64,000 bases of DNA from Pseudomonadota bacterium (GCA_021323945.1 JAJPKA010000008.1:32831-96830), one strand, 5' to 3'; counted from the stretch's first letter, positions 36,624 through 46,371 are shown. Numbers and translations: made by a program. The notes: a model not told the origin generated them from the letters alone.

Positions 36624-38177
36624 TTAAGACCGAATCGACCGAAAGCGGGGCTGGCCCACAGCCACCATCAAAAGTGGGCTCATCGGACCGCAATGGGGCT
36701 GTAGAAAGGCGGTGGTATCGTTATCATAGAAGGTCAACCCGCTGGCTCCGCGGCCAAGGCTGTACGATGCGAGGTACGCACGCCCGCCCAGCAATCCGGC
36801 TTCGAGATGAGCGTTACGGTATCCGCGATTGCCAAAAACCTGCAATGTCTGCTGAAGGTCACACATGTATATGATTAAGGCGCTGCAGTCTGCTCCCAAT
36901 GGTTGCTCCAGGCATAGATAGCCGGCTTCGGCGCGAAAATCGCCGGTCCTGAGCAACTCAAAGGCTCTCCTTTCGCGCTGATAATGATAAATGCCTGGTG
37001 CCAAACCCCTGACTGCGTTAACCACCAGAAAACTCTCAACCACTGGCGTGAGGTCTCCTCGAATCGGGAAAGTCGCGGTCGCCATGATGGTCGCCAAATC
37101 CGCTGACTCGATCGGTCGTCTGGCAAAAACCCGGGTCGAGCCACGGCGAAGGATCGTTTCACCGAGCCCCCTTGCTTCCGGGTCGGGAAGCGTTTCAATG
37201 CTGATCACATCAGAGGCACAGCCGAGAGATTTGGGTTCAAACCTGGCACGCCTCAGTTCCCAAATTTCAGAGCTGGACAGTCGTGAGGCCCTATGAAGCT
37301 GCACCAGCTCTTCATAGACAACCTCTTTTTCCGATAAGGGTATGGATTCCAGCTCGGTAGCACGGATGCTCGGGGATTCGGAATGAACATTCGATCCGAT
37401 CGCCGATCGTTCTGTTCCACTGGGAGAAAGTCCGTCGCCGACAATCACTAAGCAACAGACTCCTTCCCGATCACCGTCGATGTCGAGGAGCTGTTCAATC
37501 GCCCGATCATCGAAGAAGGCCACCACCTCTGCGTGCGCCGATTCAGCATTGAGTGCGGCCAGTAAGTTCGACAGGATTGTGCCCGCGTCCCAGAAGCAGT
37601 AACGGTAGGCACGCGCGCGGTATTTCCAGGTGCTGCGCCAGAAGATGCTGGTCAGAATAAATACTGCTCGTGCTCTGCGCACGGACGCTGAACCTACACA
37701 ATCAGCCAGATATGGCCGCCAATCTCCGCGCCGAAGACCGTGTAGTTTCAGGTCGGCGGGCGTAAAATGGTAGAGACCGTCTTCGAGGCCGTCAATCGCG
37801 CCACTCACCAAATAGAGCTCAACAGGATATAAGGCTCCAGCCGAAGCGGCGGCACGAAAATGATAATCCTCACCCCCAACGTTAGCTTTCCTGGTCAGCC
37901 CATCGGCGCAGAATAAAAGCCGGGTAATCCCGCTGAGATCCATCGCTCTCTCGGACGATTCCGGCGGCCTGCGCAAGGCCTCCAGAGTCGACGTTGTGGG
38001 CAAGCTCAACTCGCGTGGAAGAGCCAGCGTGCCCGCGCTGGGATAGATCTTGTAGGGTAGGGGGCGGTTGCGCCAATCGAGCGAATGTCCCCCGGTTCGC
38101 ACGCTGGTGTACGAATGTTTGGTCGCTTCATGATAGGTGAGGGCCACACCTATATCGCGGTTGCTCGGTCGCTGCAT
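36624..38177 (-). CDS. SagB-type dehydrogenase, two nitroreductase domains
   Basis: FMN-dependent oxidoreductase of the SagB/ThcOx group, which in known systems oxidises azolines in thiazole/oxazole-modified peptides. The ATG at 38177 has AGGAAGG upstream. Two nitroreductase-like halves are visible. The first contains AAASAGALYPVELYLVSG, YHFTPADLKLHGLRRG and FWDAGTILSNLLAALNAESA. The second contains ILRRGSTRVFARRPIESADL and AHLEAGLLGGRAYLASYSLG. At 517 residues it is a tandem fusion. No cyclodehydratase, precursor peptide or transporter is adjacent, so the substrate is unknown. Confidence 0.85.
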   Translation of the reverse strand: MQRPSNRDIGVALTYHEATKHSYTSVRTGGHSLDWRNRPLPYKIYPSAGTLALPRELSLPTTSTLEALRRPPESSERAMDLSGITRLLFCADGLTRKANVGGEDYHFRAAASAGALYPVELYLVSGAIDGLEDGLYHFTPADLKLHGLRRGDWRPYLADCVGSASVRRARAVFILTSIFWRSTWKYRARAYRYCFWDAGTILSNLLAALNAESAHAEVVAFFDDRAIEQLLDIDGDREGVCCLVIVGDGLSPSGTERSAIGSNVHSESPSIRATELESIPLSEKEVVYEELVQLHRASRLSSSEIWELRRARFEPKSLGCASDVISIETLPDPEARGLGETILRRGSTRVFARRPIESADLATIMATATFPIRGDLTPVVESFLVVNAVRGLAPGIYHYQRERRAFELLRTGDFRAEAGYLCLEQPLGADCSALIIYMCDLQQTLQVFGNRGYRNAHLEAGLLGGRAYLASYSLGRGASGLTFYDNDTTAFLQPHCGPMSPLLMVAVGQPRFRSIRS

Positions 38178-38327
38178 GAGAGCCTTCCTGAGACGATCGC
38201 AAGCATGCCGATTATATAACACCCAGCGGGTGAACCGCCGCACCCCGCCCACTCAACGGCTTGTGCAATGATGGGCAGGAACTCGCTTCGCGTGCTATAG
38301 AAGCTGGTCCGATCGGAGGTTGATTTC

Positions 38328-39242
38328 ATGGCCACTCGGCTCACTGTGAACGAGGTGAAGAGCCTTTACGAAAAGATCAATAATTGGGGTCGCTGGGGCA
38401 AAGAAGACCAACGCGGCGCTCTGAATTTCATCACCCCGCAAAAGCGGGCAGCCGCAGCGCGACTGGTTGAAACTGGTCAAATAGTTTCTCTATCGCTGCC
38501 CTTGTCGACCGAATCCGGACCCGAGAATCCCCAACCGGTCCAGCACATGATGCTCCATGCCGGACCTCCGGGCTACGCTTCGCTCGATTTTTTTGCCATC
38601 GCACCGCATGGGATGGCATTTACCCATCTTGATGCCTTGTGCCACGTGTTCTGGCAGGGCCAGATGTACAATGGTTTTAGCGAGCGCGAAGTCGGCCGCT
38701 TTGGCGCGCGCCGCTGCGCAATCGATGTTACCCGTGACGGCATAATGAGCCGCGGAGTACTGCTCGATATTCCTCGTGTCAGGAACGTGGAATGGCTTGA
38801 GCCGCGCGAACCGATTTATCCTGAGGACCTTGACGCGGCCGACAAACTAGGCAACCTACGAGTCAGCGAGGGAGATGTACTACTGATTCGGACCGGTCGC
38901 CATAAGCGCCGCGCGGCTAAAGGACCTTGGGATCCGCGGCGGGAGGGTCTGCCCGGTCTCGACGCTTCATGCCTTGAGTGGCTGCACGAACGGAGAATCG
39001 CGGTATTGGGATGCGACGCCGTTAGTGATATTGCCCCGAGCCCGTATGGCGCCGAGATGGGTTTACCGATTCACGTTGGAACCCTCGTGATCCAGGGTAT
39101 CCACCTAATCGATAACGCTGACCTTGAGGCGCTTTCGAACGCCTGTGCAAAGCACGGACGCTACGAATTCCTTTTTTCCATGGCACCTCTTATCCTTGAG
39201 CGAGGAACCGCCTCACCGGTCAACCCGCTGGCGCTATTCTGA
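38328..39242 (+). CDS. Cyclase family protein (kynurenine formamidase-like)
   Basis: 304-residue metal-dependent hydrolase of the cyclase family. The metal motif region reads GMAFTHLDALCHVFWQGQMY, and later conserved blocks include EGDVLLIRTGRHKRR and LPIHVGTLVIQGIHLIDNAD. Members hydrolyse formylated or cyclic amides and lactones. GGAGG lies eight bases before the ATG. A close paralogue follows 63 bases later on the same strand. Both are probably cotranscribed at the head of the catabolic cluster. Exact substrate unknown. Confidence 0.9.
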   Translation: MATRLTVNEVKSLYEKINNWGRWGKEDQRGALNFITPQKRAAAARLVETGQIVSLSLPLSTESGPENPQPVQHMMLHAGPPGYASLDFFAIAPHGMAFTHLDALCHVFWQGQMYNGFSEREVGRFGARRCAIDVTRDGIMSRGVLLDIPRVRNVEWLEPREPIYPEDLDAADKLGNLRVSEGDVLLIRTGRHKRRAAKGPWDPRREGLPGLDASCLEWLHERRIAVLGCDAVSDIAPSPYGAEMGLPIHVGTLVIQGIHLIDNADLEALSNACAKHGRYEFLFSMAPLILERGTASPVNPLALF

Positions 39243-39305
39243 TTGAGCGCTGGATGAATCCAATCAAAACGCAACCATTTCTTTTCAGAGCCTGAGGTCG
39301 GAGAT

Positions 39306-40235
39306 ATGGCAAGCAAGCTTACAGAGCAGGAAGTGAACAATCTGCTGGAAAAGTGCAGCAACTGGGGCCGATGGGGCAAGGACGATCAGCGCGGCGCGTT
39401 GAATTACATCGCTGACGAAAAGCGTGCTGCAGCTGCCAAACTGGTCCGGACCGGTCAAGCCGTTTCCCTGGCGCTTCCGCTTGCGACCGTCCCGGCACCC
39501 GACAATCCCACTCCGGTGATGCACCTGATGCAGCAGACCGGTTTTGATGCCCATGAGGTCGAGTTGTTGCCTTATGTGGGTGACTACTTTGCAATCGCTC
39601 CCCATGGATTGGCCAATACCCATCTCGATGCGTTATGTCACGTTTTCCATCGAGGCAAGATGTACAACGGATTCGATGCCACTGAAGTAGGCTCGCATGG
39701 GGCCAAAAAATGCGCAATTGACGTGGCTCGCGAAGGCGTGATTAGTCGCGGCGTTCTGCTCGATATCCCCAAGCTGAAAGGGGTTCAGTGGTTGGAGAAT
39801 GATGTTAAGATCACGGCGGATGATCTCGACGCGGCCGAAAAAGACCATCGAGTAACAGTCGGAGAAGGTGACGTCTTGTTCGTCCGCACCGGACGCGCGC
39901 GCCGACGCAAATCCAAAGGCGCCTGGGATGCGTTTCAGGCTGGCTTGGCGGGGCTCGCGGCCGACTGTCTGCCCTGGCTGCATCAGCGCAAAATCGCGGT
40001 TCTCGGCTCCGATGGCGTAAGTGACGCGGTGCCCAGTGGCTATCAGCAGTTGGCCCTGCCGATACATACCTGTACGCTCGTTTACATGGGTGTTCACCTG
40101 ATCGACAACGCGGACCTGGATGCGTTATCGGAGGCCTGTGCGCGTAGTGGCCGTTACGAGTTTCAATTCGTCATGGCACCCTTGGTTTTGACCCAGGGCA
40201 CGGCCTCGCCGGTCAACCCACTGGCACTGTTTTAA
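39306..40235 (+). CDS. Cyclase family protein, tandem paralogue
   Basis: 309-residue paralogue of the preceding gene. Both start with a short helix and NWGRWGKDDQRGALNYI-like sequence and end ASPVNPLALF. The metal motif here is GLANTHLDALCHVFHRGKMY. Local differences, such as a five-residue insertion before DYFAIAPHG (YVGDYFAIAPHG), suggest different substrates. GGAGAT precedes the ATG closely. The tandem pair looks like an old duplication, given the sequence divergence. Confidence 0.9.
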   Translation: MASKLTEQEVNNLLEKCSNWGRWGKDDQRGALNYIADEKRAAAAKLVRTGQAVSLALPLATVPAPDNPTPVMHLMQQTGFDAHEVELLPYVGDYFAIAPHGLANTHLDALCHVFHRGKMYNGFDATEVGSHGAKKCAIDVAREGVISRGVLLDIPKLKGVQWLENDVKITADDLDAAEKDHRVTVGEGDVLFVRTGRARRRKSKGAWDAFQAGLAGLAADCLPWLHQRKIAVLGSDGVSDAVPSGYQQLALPIHTCTLVYMGVHLIDNADLDALSEACARSGRYEFQFVMAPLVLTQGTASPVNPLALF

Positions 40236-40292
40236 CCCAACGCCCCAGGCGTGGTTGTTGATCTGCAAGATCCTTGAAGGGCCTGACCAGTT

Positions 40293-41495
40293 ATGAGAAC
40301 TGAAGCCTTAGTAATCGATGCCGACGGGCACATCCTTGAACCACCTGACCTTTGGGAAAAATACCTCGAGCCGAAATACCGTCCGCAGGCGATTCGTATA
40401 CGAGTCGGCGACGACGGATACGAGTACCTGGAGGTCGCTGGTAAACGAGCCGCGATGACCCGCCCCGGTGCTCTCGGCATGCTGGGCGGCATGGGCAAAC
40501 AGCGTGAGATAGAAGAAGCCCGTCGCCGCCGTGAGGAATTCGTCGCCGCCGGTAAAGCTGATCAGTTACGATTCCGCAAGCCGGCGCCGGACGAAACCTA
40601 TTTAAGAGGAGCGGCCTTCGGCACAATGGACATGCGCGAACGGCTCCAACTGCTCGACCGCGAAGGCATGGCAAAGGCCATTTTATACCCTACGCTCGGC
40701 CTGCTCTGGGAATGCGAGACCACGGATCCGGAATTGTCTGCCGCATATTGTCGTGCCTATAACCGGTGGATTGCGGATTTTTGCCGCGACTCGCGTGGAC
40801 GCCTGGTTCCGATTGCGCACATTTCGCTGGGTGACCCCGAAGAGGCAGCCCGCGAAGTTGAACGGGCAGCCAAGGATGGCTGCAAGGGTGTGTTTGTTGC
40901 GCCCTTTACTATTACGCGCCGGCCTCACGGTGATTCCGCCCATGACCGAGTGTTTGCCGCGGCACAGGACCATGGCCTGCCATTCGCTATCCATCCGACC
41001 ATCGAGCCGCCGGTCTGGGGAGTATTTCATCGCTATGACAATTTCGGATGGGCGGCCTGGTATTTCGATCTTTTTGCCGGACAAGGCGTCCAGCATGCTT
41101 TCGCGACCTTCTTTCAGTTGGGAGTTTTCGATCGTTTCCCCCGGTTGAAAGTTGTAGTGCTGGAATCGGGCGCCGGCTGGATTGGATATTTCCTCGATCG
41201 CGCTGATGCGATTTTCACCGGCACTACTATTGCGCAAACCGTACGACTCAAGGAGAAGCCTTCTTTCTATTTTAAAGAACGTTGTTACATTTCGGCCGAC
41301 CCTGATGAGCGGACGATTGCAGCAATGATGGCCCATGTCGGCGAAGATAGATTTTTCTGGGCAAGTGATTATCCCCACCCCGACCATCCCGGCAACTATC
41401 TTGAAGAACTCAGTGAGATGGTCAAACCGATGACCGACACGGGCCGGCGGGGAATCCTGGGCGAAAACGTCGCCCGAGCCTACGGATTGACTTAA
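40293..41495 (+). CDS. Amidohydrolase family protein (ACMSD-like)
   Basis: 400-residue TIM-barrel metal-dependent hydrolase or decarboxylase of the amidohydrolase 2 group. It begins DADGHILEPPDLWEKYLEPK, a variant in which the usual H-x-H is reduced to one histidine. Also seen are the VFVAPFTITRRPHGD region, FAIHPTIEPPVWG, and the C-terminal WASDYPHPDHPGNY with the last metal aspartate. Family members include decarboxylases of aromatic acids, which fits the neighbourhood. A paralogue lies at 58259-59485. Confidence 0.9.
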   Translation: MRTEALVIDADGHILEPPDLWEKYLEPKYRPQAIRIRVGDDGYEYLEVAGKRAAMTRPGALGMLGGMGKQREIEEARRRREEFVAAGKADQLRFRKPAPDETYLRGAAFGTMDMRERLQLLDREGMAKAILYPTLGLLWECETTDPELSAAYCRAYNRWIADFCRDSRGRLVPIAHISLGDPEEAAREVERAAKDGCKGVFVAPFTITRRPHGDSAHDRVFAAAQDHGLPFAIHPTIEPPVWGVFHRYDNFGWAAWYFDLFAGQGVQHAFATFFQLGVFDRFPRLKVVVLESGAGWIGYFLDRADAIFTGTTIAQTVRLKEKPSFYFKERCYISADPDERTIAAMMAHVGEDRFFWASDYPHPDHPGNYLEELSEMVKPMTDTGRRGILGENVARAYGLT

Positions 41496-41534
41496 CGCCT
41501 CGTCTACACTTGGCGCACCGAGGAGTGCATCGTA

Positions 41535-42020
41535 ATGCAGGAATTAATAGCGTTAGCCGAAAAGATTGCTGACGCGTTGAGAACCCGAGGCCAGACCATC
41601 GCCATTGCAGAATCCTCGGCGGGTGGGCTCATCTCCTGCGCCTTATTGGCCATACCGGGAGCTTCGTCTTTTTATCTCGGTGGCGCCGTCGTGTACACAC
41701 TACAGGCCCGCCGTGCACTCCTCGGTCTGCCGGATTCGGCGTTTGCGGGGCTGCGTGGGCTCAGCGAGGAACTTGCGCTGGTACTTGCACGCGGGGCCCG
41801 ACAGCGTTTTGCCTCGACTTGGGCCATTTCCGAAATTGGCGCAGCAGGTCCCACCGGCAGCCGCTATGGTGACCCCCCCGGCACCAGTTGCATCGCCATC
41901 AGCGGTCCTGTCGAACGTGCGCAGATAATCCGCACGGGCCATTCTGATCGAGTGGCGAACATGCATGCGTTCGCTGCCAAAGCTCTCGAGCTGCTCCTGG
42001 GTGCTCAGGCCATCAGGTGA
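41535..42020 (+). CDS. pncC: CinA C-terminal family protein (nicotinamide-nucleotide amidase)
   Basis: 161-residue protein consisting of the CinA C-terminal (PncC) domain only. The hallmarks are AESSAGGLISCALLAIPGAS near residue 22, GGAVVYTLQARRALLGL, and GAAGPTGSRYGDPPGTSCIA near residue 100. Known PncC enzymes convert NMN to nicotinate mononucleotide. Its place inside a catabolic cluster suggests a related amide hydrolysis. GAGGAG lies nine bases before the ATG. The gene symbol is by family only. Confidence 0.82.
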   Translation: MQELIALAEKIADALRTRGQTIAIAESSAGGLISCALLAIPGASSFYLGGAVVYTLQARRALLGLPDSAFAGLRGLSEELALVLARGARQRFASTWAISEIGAAGPTGSRYGDPPGTSCIAISGPVERAQIIRTGHSDRVANMHAFAAKALELLLGAQAIR

Positions 42021-42133
42021 CCGGCAAATCAGCTCGGATTGAAAGACAAGGGCGGCGGCGCGACCGACCTATTTTCAGCTCGTTCTGCTATGAATGAATT
42101 GACGGTATAAGCTTTCCCGCGGGAGGAAGCGAG

Positions 42134-43165
42134 ATGGGCGAAATACTGACGATCGGTCTCACTCACTATCCGCCGCTCGCCTGGCACGACGACAAGATGG
42201 CAATCATCATGGACCGCATGCTCGAAAACCCGCGGCTGCCTCGGGAACTGCGAACGCCTGAGGGTTGGCCGCCCCCTATGCGTGATGAATGGGGAAGCGA
42301 CCATGCCACGACCGCGGCGGCGCGTCATCGTGCCGATTTGCTCAGATGGTTTCGCCGTCAACGTGCAGCCATCGACGAGTTCAAACCCGACTTCGTTCTG
42401 ATCTGGGGAGACGATCAATACGAAAACTTCAAGGAGGACGTGATCCCGCCCTATTGCATCTGCGCCTACGAGAGCATCGATTTCAGTCCGCCACCAGACA
42501 ATGTCTGGAACGAGAGTCCAGGGCAAAAATATCATGTCGAGGGCCATCCGACCGGTGCCAAGTATCTAACGGCGAGGTTGCTCGAAGCAGGTTTCGACGC
42601 GGCCTATGCTTACCGTCCTCTTCATCACCCCCTCGGTCACGCTTTCGGCAACGCCATTCTTTATCTTGATTACGATCGCCGCGGCTTTCCGTACCCAATT
42701 ATACCGTTTGCGATCAATTGCTACGGACGGCGTGTAGTTGCGCAAAAAGGTGGACTGCCGGTTTTCGAGAATCCGCCGGCTGAATCGCAGCTGGATCCGC
42801 CCTCGCCGACTCCACAACGGCTGTTCGATCTCGGCGCCGCTGTGGCGGCAACACTGTCTGACAGCCATTGGCGTGTCGTCCTGATGGCGTCATCGAGCTG
42901 GTCTCATGCGTTCCTGACTGCCAAGAACAATTTCCTATATCCCGATATCGATGCCGATCGTCGGCTCTACGAAGCGTTGCGCGTCGGTGATTACAGCTTT
43001 TGGCGGAGTTACCCGCTGGCGGCCATCGAAGATTGTGGTCAGCAGGAAGTTCTCAATTGGATGTGTCTTGTCGGTGCGCTCGCCTGCCTCAATCGTCGAC
43101 CAGCAGAGACAGGTTTCATAACCACCTGGGTACTCAACTCGAACAAGTGCTTTCTGATTGCGTAG
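42134..43165 (+). CDS. LigB-like class III extradiol dioxygenase homologue
   Basis: 343-residue protein related to class III extradiol ring-cleavage dioxygenases. It has GLTHYPPLAWHDDK (the first histidine region), FVLIWGDDQYENFKED, a HHPLGHAFGNAI stretch and the catalytic-histidine-like SSWSHAFLTAKNNF. Where the LigB iron ligand histidine is expected (N-D-H), this protein has D-D-Q, so the classic iron site seems altered. GGGAGGAAG precedes the ATG. The cluster context supports an aromatic substrate, but activity is uncertain. Confidence 0.8.
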   Translation: MGEILTIGLTHYPPLAWHDDKMAIIMDRMLENPRLPRELRTPEGWPPPMRDEWGSDHATTAAARHRADLLRWFRRQRAAIDEFKPDFVLIWGDDQYENFKEDVIPPYCICAYESIDFSPPPDNVWNESPGQKYHVEGHPTGAKYLTARLLEAGFDAAYAYRPLHHPLGHAFGNAILYLDYDRRGFPYPIIPFAINCYGRRVVAQKGGLPVFENPPAESQLDPPSPTPQRLFDLGAAVAATLSDSHWRVVLMASSSWSHAFLTAKNNFLYPDIDADRRLYEALRVGDYSFWRSYPLAAIEDCGQQEVLNWMCLVGALACLNRRPAETGFITTWVLNSNKCFLIA

Positions 43166-43251
43166 TGAACCTTGCCGATCTGCCCGGTCGCGGGCCGTGT
43201 GAACATATAAGTTTCAGGCTCTGCTTACGCCTTTAGGCGGGAGTTCAAAAC

Positions 43252-44067
43252 GTGAAACTTGACGGAAAAGTCGCGATCATCACAGGCACCAGTTCCAACA
43301 TTGGCGGAGGTATCGCGGAAGTGATGGCCGCCGAAGGATGCGCGATTGTGGCGGTAGACGCCAATCGTGACAACGCCTTGGACTGCGCCACTGCTATCCA
43401 GAGAGCTGGCGGTCGCGCGCTGCCTGTGCAGTGCGACGTCACTGATGAAGCCCAGGTCAAGTCCGCGGTTAGCCAGGCCCGCCAGGTCTACGGAGCGATT
43501 GATATCCTGGTTAATGGCGCGGCTATTTTCAATCAAAAGGGCGTTCTTGAAATGCCGTTGGCCGAATGGGAGCGCCAAATCGCCGTTATTCTTACCGGGA
43601 GCTTTCTCTTTACCAAGTATGTTGCGCAATCGCTAATCGAGCAGAAGCGCAGAGGGTCGATAATCAATATCATCTCAACCGCGGGTCATCAGGGCCAGCC
43701 CAACAATGTCGCCTACTGCACGAGCAAATGCGGACTCCTAAACTTCACCCGCTCCGTGGCCATGGAACTGGTGTCTTATGGCATCAGGGTAAACAGCTTG
43801 ACCCCCACCGCGACCGATCCCGCCGAGGGGCTAGAGCGAGCGCGGCGATGGGGCAGAAACGTGATTGACGCCGAACGCATCAAGCGGGGATTCGAGCCGT
43901 TTCGCAAGCGAGCGCCGATGCGGAAGTTGCCGAGCCCACAGCACTATGGACGTGCCGCCGTTTTCCTCGCCTCTGATGACTCGGAGATGATGACAGGTGT
44001 GGATCTGCGGGTCGACGCCGGCACGGTCGCTCGATATTGGGCCTGGGATCCGGCGGATTCGGATTAG
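43252..44067 (+). CDS. SDR family oxidoreductase
   Basis: 271-residue classical SDR. The cofactor motif reads TGTSSNIGGGIAEVMAAEG, the usual NNAG is NGAA, and the catalytic Y-x3-K is YCTSKCG. The start is GTG with GGGAG upstream. A C-terminal extension after the last strand (LRVDAGTVARYWAWDP) differs from FabG. It lies between the LigB-like and Rieske genes, so it may dehydrogenate a diol or alcohol intermediate in the same pathway. Confidence 0.9.
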   Translation: MKLDGKVAIITGTSSNIGGGIAEVMAAEGCAIVAVDANRDNALDCATAIQRAGGRALPVQCDVTDEAQVKSAVSQARQVYGAIDILVNGAAIFNQKGVLEMPLAEWERQIAVILTGSFLFTKYVAQSLIEQKRRGSIINIISTAGHQGQPNNVAYCTSKCGLLNFTRSVAMELVSYGIRVNSLTPTATDPAEGLERARRWGRNVIDAERIKRGFEPFRKRAPMRKLPSPQHYGRAAVFLASDDSEMMTGVDLRVDAGTVARYWAWDPADSD

Positions 44068-44150
44068 AAGCGTTCGGTGCTCGCTGCTGGGACCGGGCGA
44101 GATAAGGCCTCGCGAGGGTTCCTCGTTGTAATCCGATTAGGAGGGCACAG

Positions 44151-45440
44151 ATGAAGGACGCAGTGCTGGAGCGGGTCGTTATTGATGATCCCAAAGCCGG
44201 CATCTTTCGGGTTAATCGGCGGGCTTTCACCGAACCGGAATATCTTGAACTCGAAAAAGCTCGGGTCTTTTCCAGGTGCTGGATCTACGTCGGCCATGAG
44301 TCTGAAGTCCCCGCGCCCGGAGACTTCCGCTCTCGCCGTGTCGCCGGCCGGCCCATTATTTTAGTACGGGGCGACGACGGCGAGGTCCGAGTTCTGCTCA
44401 ATACTTGTACCCATCGGGGGGCGCTCGTCTGCAGGCAGCCGAAGGGCAACGCACGCACTTTTCAGTGTCCGTACCACGCCTGGACGTTCAATTCCCAAGG
44501 TGAGTTGATTGGTGTCCCCGGTGAGAGTTCCTACAGTCCCGCATTCGACCGCAAGCAGTTTGCCCTCGGGCGTCCAGCTCGAACTGACAGCTATCGCGGG
44601 TTCGTCTTCATGTGTCTTGATCGCACGGCACCGGAGCTGAGCGAGTACCTGGCTGGTGCGGTCGAGTACCTGGATTTGGTTTGCGATCAGTCAGAGACCG
44701 GCATGCGGATTTCCGAAGGTTCGCAGGCTTATAGTGTTCGCGCCAATTGGAAGTTATTGGTTGAGAACAGCATCGACGGTTATCACGGATTACCCACTCA
44801 TCAGCGATATTTTGCTTTTCTTGCGGACAGCGGGGTTGATCTGCGCGGAGGGCTGGAAACGTCTCACCAGAAGGCGCTCGACCTGGGCAATGGCCACGCC
44901 GTGATCGAATATCTTTCCCCATTTGGTCGGCCGATCGCCCGCTGGGTGCCAACGTTCGGTGAGTTGGCGAAGGCGCGCATCGAAGAAAAGCACAGGCGCC
45001 TGGAAGAACGCTTCGGTCCCGAGCGCGCCTTTCGCATCTCGCAGACAGCCCGCAATCTGCTGATTTTTCCCAACCTGATTATAAATGACATCATGGCTGT
45101 CACCGTCCGGACTTTTTTCCCGGTCACGCCCGACTACATGGAGGTGAATGCTTGGAACCTGGGGCCGGCAGAGGAAGATATAGAGGATTCCACGCTGCGA
45201 CTCGACAATTTCCTGACATTCCTGGGTCCAGGTGGATTCGCAACTCCAGACGACGTCGAGATGCTGGAATCTTGTCAGCGAGGCTTCGCCAATCGCGAGG
45301 TGGAATGGTCGGACATTTCGCGGGGAATGACACGCGAGCATCCATCCATCTCCGACGAGCTACAAATCAGAACGTTTTGGCGCCGATGGCACGACCTGTT
45401 GGTCGGCCCGCATGTGCGCCGCTCCCGCAAAGCGGCTTGA
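44151..45440 (+). CDS. Rieske oxygenase alpha subunit
   Basis: Terminal oxygenase of a ring-hydroxylating or demethylating system, 429 residues. The Rieske cluster ligands are CTHRGALVCR and CPYHAWTF, near residues 87 and 107. The mononuclear iron motif is ENSIDGYHGLPTHQRY near residue 205, including the bridging aspartate and both histidines. AGGAGGG lies before the ATG. No beta subunit, ferredoxin or reductase is adjacent, so electron-transfer partners are elsewhere. It probably starts attack on the cluster's substrate. Confidence 0.93.
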   Translation: MKDAVLERVVIDDPKAGIFRVNRRAFTEPEYLELEKARVFSRCWIYVGHESEVPAPGDFRSRRVAGRPIILVRGDDGEVRVLLNTCTHRGALVCRQPKGNARTFQCPYHAWTFNSQGELIGVPGESSYSPAFDRKQFALGRPARTDSYRGFVFMCLDRTAPELSEYLAGAVEYLDLVCDQSETGMRISEGSQAYSVRANWKLLVENSIDGYHGLPTHQRYFAFLADSGVDLRGGLETSHQKALDLGNGHAVIEYLSPFGRPIARWVPTFGELAKARIEEKHRRLEERFGPERAFRISQTARNLLIFPNLIINDIMAVTVRTFFPVTPDYMEVNAWNLGPAEEDIEDSTLRLDNFLTFLGPGGFATPDDVEMLESCQRGFANREVEWSDISRGMTREHPSISDELQIRTFWRRWHDLLVGPHVRRSRKAA

Positions 45441-45600
45441 TACACGAAGGTGAATATCGAGTGCCGGCTCGCGGGCTCTGAGACCTGAGAGCGAATTGCT
45501 TGAGACCGGTGAGTAAATGGCATAACCGGTCAACGGAGCATTGTTTTGCGTGGACCCGTGAAAGCTGTGGCTGCGCGGCCAAAGACCGAAGGGGCTGAAA

Positions 45601-46371
45601 ATGGCTATTGAGCTCCACGACTATCAGAACAAATACCGGCACGCGAGGTTGCAGCGGCGCAATGGCATTTTGCAGGTGACTTTTCACAGCAACGGCGGTG
45701 AGCTGCAGTGGGGCGCGGGCCCGCACGAGGATTTATCGTTCCTGTTTGCGGATATCGCCCGCGATGCTGAAAACCGGGTGGTCATTCTTACCGGCACTGG
45801 AAATTGCTTCTGCGCCAATCCTCCGCCCCAAGGGTCGGGCAATCTCGAGCCCGCAGCCTGGGACAGGGTGTACAACGAGGGTAAGCATCTGTTGATGAAT
45901 CATCTCAGCATCGAAGTCCCGATGATCGCGGCGGTCAATGGACCTGCCCATCGTCACGCAGAGATCGCCATCCTCTGTGATGTTGTTCTTGCCGCGAGCC
46001 ACGCAACTTTCCAGGACTCGGCCCACTTTCCGAACGGCACTGTACCCGGAGACGGTGTGCATGTGGTGTGGCCGATGGTGCTGGGGCCGAATCGCGGCCG
46101 CTATTTTCTCTTGACCGGCCAGAAGCTCTCAGCGCAGGAGGCGCTCAAGCTGGGAGTAGTAAATGAAGTCATGGCGCCGGAGCAGCTGTTGCCTCGCGCC
46201 TGGGCATTGGCGGAAGAGATCGCCGCGCGTCCATCACTTACAATAAGATATGCTCGGGTCGCGGTTACGCAGGTGATTAAGCGCCTAATGCTGGATAATC
46301 TCGGCTATGGACTCGCACTGGAGGGTCTGGGCGCTGCGCAACACTGGCCGACAGCAAGGTCGCGTTTTTAA
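45601..46371 (+). CDS. Enoyl-CoA hydratase/isomerase family protein
   Basis: 256-residue crotonase-fold protein. The oxyanion-hole blocks are [20 protein letters not shown] (near residue 60) and [20 protein letters not shown] (near residue 113). The usual GGG/GGA of crotonases is RHA here, and [20 protein letters not shown] replaces the catalytic glutamate loop. Members hydrate, isomerise or cleave C-C bonds in CoA thioesters or diketones; the last is attractive for ring products. AAGGGG precedes the ATG. Confidence 0.87.
   Translation: MAIELHDYQNKYRHARLQRRNGILQVTFHSNGGELQWGAGPHEDLSFLFADIARDAENRVVILTGTGNCFCANPPPQGSGNLEPAAWDRVYNEGKHLLMNHLSIEVPMIAAVNGPAHRHAEIAILCDVVLAASHATFQDSAHFPNGTVPGDGVHVVWPMVLGPNRGRYFLLTGQKLSAQEALKLGVVNEVMAPEQLLPRAWALAEEIAARPSLTIRYARVAVTQVIKRLMLDNLGYGLALEGLGAAQHWPTARSRF

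Noticed and set aside
40683..41387. 234-codon minus-strand frame
   Set aside because: Lies wholly antisense to the amidohydrolase, whose conserved motifs are clear.
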